64,000 nt of DNA from Pseudomonas oryzihabitans. Lineage in GTDB: Bacteria > Pseudomonadota > Gammaproteobacteria > Pseudomonadales > Pseudomonadaceae. The position numbers and the translations under genes were made by a program. Below are positions 59,769 to 64,000 of this stretch, piece after piece; the first letter of the stretch is position 1, and every line of letters starts with the position of its first letter. The stretch covers positions 3,618,501 to 3,682,500 of the forward strand of contig NZ_CP013987.1 of the NCBI RefSeq assembly GCF_001518815.1. The letters run 5' to 3'. The notes under the pieces are model-generated. The model was not told where the DNA came from. It saw nothing but the letters and a program-made list of their open reading frames with translations, and did not search any database.

Positions 59769-60187
59769 GGCGCACGCTCCACCAGTACCGCCAGGACTTC
59801 CAGTTCGAAGGCCACGCCCGTCGACTGGCTGCGAATTCTCAGGGTCCGGGGTAGCCAACCCCGCGCCCGCGCCCAGGCCTGCAACCGTTCCACGGCGCCC
59901 ACGTCGACCGCCTCGCCACGCACCTGCCAGACCGGCTCGGCCAGGGTCAGGACGCTGAAGGTCACGCCGTCGACCGCCCCGCGCCAGTCCGCCTCCTGCA
60001 GCGGCTGGGCGACGGGCAGCGCCCGGGCCTCTTCGGCGAGGCGCACCCAATCGGTGGTGGCTGGGCGGCTACCCGGGGTGGCGCGCAACAGCAGGATGGC
60101 GGCCAGCACCAGGATGACCAGCCCGCCAAGGGCCAGCCGCTGGCGCTCGGCTGGCAGGCGCTGCCAGTGCTGAAGGATGGTGCTCAT
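59765..60187 (-). CDS. gspM: Type II secretion system protein M
   Basis: This 140-residue bitopic protein has one helix (LALGGLVILVLAAILLLRA, about 18-36) and a small ferredoxin-like periplasmic domain ending LQAWARARGWLPRTLRIR. GspM binds GspL and supports the inner-membrane assembly platform. Overlaps of 4 nt (ATGA) with both neighbours show tight translational coupling. Confidence 0.85.
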   Translation of the reverse strand: MSTILQHWQRLPAERQRLALGGLVILVLAAILLLRATPGSRPATTDWVRLAEEARALPVAQPLQEADWRGAVDGVTFSVLTLAEPVWQVRGEAVDVGAVERLQAWARARGWLPRTLRIRSQSTGVAFELEVLAVLVERAP

Positions 60188-61350
60188 GGTCGCTTCTCCA
60201 CGGGGCTAGCCAGGCGCAGGGTCAGGCGCCCGGCCTGACGCTGCCACTGCAGGGTATCGAATTCCTGGCCGAGCCGGGTGCGCAGGGCCTTGTCCAGGCT
60301 GGCGGGACCGTCCAGCACCACGCGGATGCCCTGCTCGTCCAGCGCCCATTCCACCAGCCGCCAGCCGGGCTGGGCGCCGAGCGCAGCGCCCAGCGGACCG
60401 CTGAGGCGCTGCCAGAGGCGCCACTGCCCTTCCAGCTGCCGCTGGGCCCGGCTGGCCAGTTGGAGTTCGCGCTCGGCGCGACCGCCATCGAGGCGGTCAC
60501 TGGCCAGGCCCAGGCGCTGGGCGACAACGTCCCGGTCGAGCCGCGCCAGGCGCCCGTGCTGGACCTGTTGCACGCCCAGATGCAGCAGCGCCAGCCCGGC
60601 CGCCGCGGCCATGCCCAGCAGCAGGGGTCGGGGCAGCCCCAGGGACGGCCGGCGACGGCGCTGGCCCTGTCGCGGCCAGAGGTCCTGGGGCGCCGAGCCG
60701 GCGACCGCATCGGGCCAGAGCCGCTCAGCGGACGCCGCGGGTCCCGCGTCGATCAGGGCCGCCAGGGCCGGCGGCAGATTGCCTTCGAGCGCGGCTGGCC
60801 AGGTCAGCCAGACCTCGCGGTCATCGGTGCGAGTCTTGAATCTCAGGCTGTCGCCCAGACGCAGGCCGATCCCACCCCCGGCCGATGGCTCGGGCAGGAA
60901 CTGGAAGTCGACCCAGCAGGCGGCCACTGACCAGCCAACGGCGGCGCAGTGTTCGCGCCAGGCGTCCAGCAGCGCCCGGTCCAGGGCCAGCAGGCGCAGC
61001 CGTCCGGGCGCGCGACCCAGGCAGACCAAATGCTGGCCGCTGGCATCCTCCAGCAACTGATCTTCCAGCAGCAGCCCCCACTCGTGCGGGCGCAGTCCCT
61101 TGGGCGCGGCCACATCGAACAGGCTGCACTCTTCGCCGTGCAGCAGCAGGGTGACCGGCTGGGCCGCCGCCGGCAGCACAGCCATGGCCTGGAGCTGGTC
61201 ATCCTGCAGATGCGCGGTCATTACCGGATTATCCGGGCCGGGCGGGCCGGGATGACGCGTGCGCAGCAGCAGGCGGTCGCCGGTACGAGCCGGGCTGAAG
61301 TCGCGGCGGATCAGGGGCAGGAGGCGCCCGAACAGTGGAGAGGCGTGCAT
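60184..61350 (-). CDS. gspL: Type II secretion system protein L
   Basis: This 388-residue protein has a cytoplasmic actin-like half (to about 245), a single transmembrane helix (LLLGMAAAAGLALLHLGVQ, near 248-266) and a periplasmic ferredoxin-like domain. It recruits the ATPase GspE to the platform. The start at MHASPLFGRLL is chosen because it lies 4 bp after the gspJ stop and avoids overlap with gspJ. It follows gspJ directly; gspK, which normally sits between them, is absent. Confidence 0.86.
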   Translation of the reverse strand: MHASPLFGRLLPLIRRDFSPARTGDRLLLRTRHPGPPGPDNPVMTAHLQDDQLQAMAVLPAAAQPVTLLLHGEECSLFDVAAPKGLRPHEWGLLLEDQLLEDASGQHLVCLGRAPGRLRLLALDRALLDAWREHCAAVGWSVAACWVDFQFLPEPSAGGGIGLRLGDSLRFKTRTDDREVWLTWPAALEGNLPPALAALIDAGPAASAERLWPDAVAGSAPQDLWPRQGQRRRRPSLGLPRPLLLGMAAAAGLALLHLGVQQVQHGRLARLDRDVVAQRLGLASDRLDGGRAERELQLASRAQRQLEGQWRLWQRLSGPLGAALGAQPGWRLVEWALDEQGIRVVLDGPASLDKALRTRLGQEFDTLQWQRQAGRLTLRLASPVEKRP

Positions 61351-61354
61351 GGCG

Positions 61355-61942
61355 TCAACCGGTCTGAGGCAGGGCGAAGGTGCAGACATAGCCGGCGCCC
61401 TGGAGGGTGAAGGTCAGCCGCACCCCGTTGGCGGGTTCGGCCAGCGGCGGATAGGCGAGCCAGCGCCCGCCGCCATGGAATTCCAAATTCAGGCGCTCGA
61501 CGCCTGGCTGATCGAGGACCTGCTGCCAAGCGGGAGCATCCACCGCGTCCAGCTCGGCGCTACGGCTCAGCCGCAAGCGGTCGGTGCTGGCGTTCCACTC
61601 CAGACGCTGGCGGCGCAAGCGCCCGGCCCCCTGGTCCGCGCCCACCGGCAAGGCATCCAGGGCGACCCAGTCCAGTCGGTTCTCGGCGGGGTGCCAGTCC
61701 AGCACGGCGTTGTGCAGCGGCCGGCGCTGTTCCTGCAGCGGTCGCCAGACCAGTCCGGCCAGGCGCCGATCCAGCAGGCCGCAGATGTCCAGCACCCGCG
61801 CGTTGGTCGACTCCCGGGCGGCCAGCCGGCCACGCGCATCGAGCCAGAGATTGACCAGGCTACCGAGCAGCACGGCGAGCAGCGCCGTGAGCGCCATGGC
61901 CAGGAGCACCTCGATCAGGGTCATGCCCTGCTGGCGGCTCAT
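61355..61942 (-). CDS. gspJ: Type II secretion minor pseudopilin J
   Basis: This 195-residue prepilin has the PilD/GspO cleavage motif QQG-MTLIEVLLAMALTALLA, with a Gly before the cut and Glu5 after it. A long N-terminal helix and a globular domain follow. Position and size fit GspJ, part of the I-J-K tip. It overlaps gspI by 4 nt. Confidence 0.88.
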   Translation of the reverse strand: MSRQQGMTLIEVLLAMALTALLAVLLGSLVNLWLDARGRLAARESTNARVLDICGLLDRRLAGLVWRPLQEQRRPLHNAVLDWHPAENRLDWVALDALPVGADQGAGRLRRQRLEWNASTDRLRLSRSAELDAVDAPAWQQVLDQPGVERLNLEFHGGGRWLAYPPLAEPANGVRLTFTLQGAGYVCTFALPQTG

Positions 61943-62283
61943 GGGCGGGCTCCGGCATAGAGCGGCCAGTCGCCCAGCGCGCGACTAAGGGCGGCATCGG
62001 CATAGAGCGAGAGCCGCTGCGCGCCCAGGGCTCCGCCGGCGGCTTCAAGACGCCAGTAGCAGCGGTCGCCGCCCTGGCTCAATTCGCCCTGCCCTGCGGC
62101 CAGGCCTTCCACCTGCCAGCGGGCATTGAGCTCGCGGGCGCAGAGCTGGGCCAGTTCGCGGGATTGGGCGACGCCGGCGATGTCCAGCCGCTGACCGATC
62201 ACCTGGCTGACGCCCACGGCCATGAAGGCGACGATAGCCAGGGCCACCAGCACCTCCAGCAGGGTGAAGCCGGTCTGCCTCAT
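61939..62283 (-). CDS. gspI: Type II secretion minor pseudopilin I
   Basis: This 114-residue prepilin starts MRQTG-FTLLEVLVALAIVAFMAVG with the prepilin peptidase motif right at the N-terminus. The short globular part has CARELNARWQVEG, typical of GspI. The ATG overlaps the gspH stop (ATGA). A longer frame reading into gspH is rejected. Confidence 0.9.
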   Translation of the reverse strand: MRQTGFTLLEVLVALAIVAFMAVGVSQVIGQRLDIAGVAQSRELAQLCARELNARWQVEGLAAGQGELSQGGDRCYWRLEAAGGALGAQRLSLYADAALSRALGDWPLYAGARP

Positions 62284-62738
62284 GGTCGTTCCACCGAGGC
62301 GCGGCCGTGCGCGTCCACCACCAGCAGCCACTGCCGTTCCTCTTCGGCGAAGGCGAGGCGCTGAGCACGGGTATCGCCGTTCGGCCACCAGATCAGGCGC
62401 GGCTGAGCGCTGGCCGGTTCGGCCAGGTGCAGTCCCGCCGGCCAGTGCCCGTCAGGCAGATCGGCGCTGGCCAGGGGCTGCCAGCGTGGGCCACGAGCGT
62501 CACCCACCAGCTGCAGATAGCGAAAGCCGGCGGCGTCGGCCTGCCAGCCGAGAATGCGTCCGCTGCGGCGGGCGCTGTCCCGAGCCAGCTGGAAGTCGCT
62601 CGCCAGGCTTTCCAGCCGCCACTGTCCGGCCGGACTGCCACCGCCGAGGCGCGCCACGCCCACCGCGGTCAGCAGGCCGACGATCAGCAGCACGACCATC
62701 AGCTCCAGCAGGGTAAAGCCGTCCTGGCGCGCCGACAT
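62280..62738 (-). CDS. gspH: Type II secretion minor pseudopilin H
   Basis: This 152-residue prepilin has QDG-FTLLELMVVLLIVGLLTAVG at its N-terminus. LESLASDFQLARDSARRSGRI follows, the helix and strand pattern of the GspH/FimT family. It lies 6 nt after gspG and overlaps gspI. Confidence 0.9.
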   Translation of the reverse strand: MSARQDGFTLLELMVVLLIVGLLTAVGVARLGGGSPAGQWRLESLASDFQLARDSARRSGRILGWQADAAGFRYLQLVGDARGPRWQPLASADLPDGHWPAGLHLAEPASAQPRLIWWPNGDTRAQRLAFAEEERQWLLVVDAHGRASVERP

Positions 62739-62744
62739 GGGGGT

Positions 62745-63185
62745 TCAGAGCGTCCAGTTGCCGATGTCGGCGTCGCTGCCCTCGCCGCCTTCGCGGCCGT
62801 CGGCGCCGAGGGTATAGAGGTCCACCCGGCCGTGTTCGCCCGGAATGCGATAGCGGTAGGCGGCGCCCCAGGGGTCCTCCGGCAGGCGGCGGATATAGCC
62901 GTCGGCGCGATAGTTGCGCGGCTCGGGGGCCTGGGTCGGCTTGCTCACCAGGGCGGCGAGGCCCTGCTCGGAAGTGGGATAGCGCAGGTTGTCCAGGCGG
63001 TACATGTCCAGCGCCTGCTCCAGGCTGGCGAGATCGGCGCGGGCCTTCTGCTGCATGGCCTTGTCCTGGTTGTCCAGCACATTGGGCGCGACGATGGCCA
63101 CCAGCAGGCCGATGATGAAGATCACCACCATGATCTCGATGAGGGTGAAACCGGCCTGGCGGGCGGCTACGGCATGGGAACGCAT
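62745..63185 (-). CDS. gspG: Type II secretion major pseudopilin G
   Basis: GspG is the main subunit of the T2SS pseudopilus. The 146-residue precursor has RQAG-FTLIEIMVVIFIIGLLVA, then the conserved GspG pattern ADLASLEQALDMYRLDNLRYP, TSEQGLAALV, and the calcium-site region ending ADGREGGEGSDADIGNW. The start at 63185 is chosen because AAGGAG lies 9 nt upstream. An in-frame ATG overlapping the gspF stop (TGATG, 63209) is possible and would add 8 residues. Confidence 0.94.
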   Translation of the reverse strand: MRSHAVAARQAGFTLIEIMVVIFIIGLLVAIVAPNVLDNQDKAMQQKARADLASLEQALDMYRLDNLRYPTSEQGLAALVSKPTQAPEPRNYRADGYIRRLPEDPWGAAYRYRIPGEHGRVDLYTLGADGREGGEGSDADIGNWTL

Positions 63186-63208
63186 CGCGAAAGTCTCCTT
63201 GGGGCGCA

Positions 63209-64000
63209 TCAGAGGTTGAGCGCCTGGTTGAGCTGCATGATGGGCAGCAGGATGGCGAGCACGATGGCCAGTACCACCCCGCCGAGCACGAGGATCAGTA
63301 CCGGCTCGAACAGCGCCAGGGCCAGGTCCACCTGTTGGTTGAAATCCCGCTCCTGGGCATCGGCGACCCGCTCGAGCATGGCGTCGAGGGTGCCGCTGGC
63401 CTCGCCGCTGGCAACCATGTTCACCAGCAAGGGGGGAAAGACGCCGCTGCGGTCCAGCGCCCGGCCGAGGCCGGTACCGGAGGTGACCTGTTCGATGGCC
63501 GCCTCCAGGGCATCGCGCAGGACCTGATTGCCCAGGGTGGCGCGGCTGACCTGCAGACCTTCGAGCACCGGGATGCCGCTGCCGACCAGGATCGCCAGGC
63601 TGCGGGTCAGGCGGGCGCTGTCGAGGGTACGCAGCAACTCGCCCAGGCGCGGCAGGCGCAGCAGCTGGCGATGCCAGCGTCGCCGCCACTCAACCTGGCG
63701 CAACAGGCGCTGCAGACCTAAGCCGGCCAGCAATAGCAGGCCCAGCAACCAGGGCCCGAAGACCAGCAGGCCGTCACTGACGGCCACCAGGGCGCGGGTG
63801 ATCCAGGGCAGTTGCAGGCCGCTGTGGATGAACTGCTCGGTGAGCTTGGGCACCACGAAGGTCATCAGCCCCGCCACCACGGCGACCGACACCAGGGCCA
63901 ACGCCAGCGGATAGATGAGCGCGGTGCGCGCCTTGTGGCGCTGGCGCTGCACCCGTTCGAGATAGTCGGCCAGGCGTTCCAGCACCGGGCCCAGGCGTCC
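63209..64000 (-). CDS. gspF: Type II secretion inner-membrane platform protein F, C-terminal part
   Basis: The gene runs off the right edge; at least 263 C-terminal residues are visible. It starts in-window with GRLGPVLERLADYLERVQ. It shows GspF helices (ALIYPLALALVSVAVVAGLM, then VVPKLTEQF), the second repeat SLAILVGSGIPVLEGLQVS, GVFPPLLVNMVASGEASG and the last helix FEPVLILVLGGVVLAIVLA. It is the first visible gene of the operon; gspE and gspD would lie beyond the edge. Confidence 0.94.
   Translation of the reverse strand, partial: GRLGPVLERLADYLERVQRQRHKARTALIYPLALALVSVAVVAGLMTFVVPKLTEQFIHSGLQLPWITRALVAVSDGLLVFGPWLLGLLLLAGLGLQRLLRQVEWRRRWHRQLLRLPRLGELLRTLDSARLTRSLAILVGSGIPVLEGLQVSRATLGNQVLRDALEAAIEQVTSGTGLGRALDRSGVFPPLLVNMVASGEASGTLDAMLERVADAQERDFNQQVDLALALFEPVLILVLGGVVLAIVLAILLPIMQLNQALNL

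Overview
The window comes from a GC-rich gammaproteobacterium, almost certainly a Pseudomonas. From memory, the gene order over the first 29 kb follows the P. aeruginosa block comEC-lolEDC-PilZ-GDPD-sthA / gap-mfd-mtnP-nagZ-psrA-lexA-sulA-topA-fadAB-usp-uup-slt, and 53-57.6 kb follows the block arfB/dsbA-like-trhO-bolA-DUF2059-fumC. The extra repeat families and the Pls/PosA gene suggest a non-aeruginosa species (the P. oryzihabitans/psychrotolerans group is a guess). No rRNA, tRNA, CRISPR array, insertion sequence or prophage was recognised.

Layout. 0-5 kb: 5' end of comEC, the lipoprotein-release transporter lolCDE, a PilZ protein and a phosphodiesterase. 5.3-5.65 kb: an array of palindromic repeats. 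5.65-12.3 kb: sthA, gap and mfd. 12.3-16.7 kb: mtnP-nagZ-psrA, with a perfect 24-bp operator palindrome before psrA, then lexA with an SOS box, and sulA. 16.8-24.7 kb: topA, small conserved genes, the fadBA beta-oxidation operon and a stress protein. 24.7-29 kb: a 184-bp hairpin element, uup and slt.

29-50 kb is the accessory-rich part. A PhnDCE-like ABC transporter of the putative selenate type, with its two permease domains fused in one protein, converges on selA. At 43.8-49.6 kb lies fdoGHI-fdhE, whose catalytic subunit is a selenoprotein: an in-frame UGA at Sec195 is followed by a SECIS hairpin. Together these look like a selenium acquisition and use module, but selB, selC and selD are not here. 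Between the two halves sit a cytosolic-looking lipase with an ankyrin gene, a YjiK-like protein, a 1331-residue Pls/PosA-family synthetase (A-T-membrane/beta-helix, the family of cationic poly-amino-acid synthetases), and katG. The synthetase has three CTTAAG-type hexamers at exact 11-bp spacing in front of it, resembling a PmrA-type response-regulator site. A membrane-anchored cationic-polymer synthetase under envelope-stress two-component control is the most novel hypothesis in this window.

50-59 kb: an acyltransferase relic, a SulP transporter with a tandem universal stress protein, arfB-dsbA-like-trhO, bolA, DUF2059, fumC-oxidoreductase, more repeats and an RBBP9-like hydrolase. 59-64 kb: a type II secretion operon gspF-G-H-I-J-L-M-N, with gspK missing from its usual place between J and L; gspE and gspD would lie beyond the right edge.
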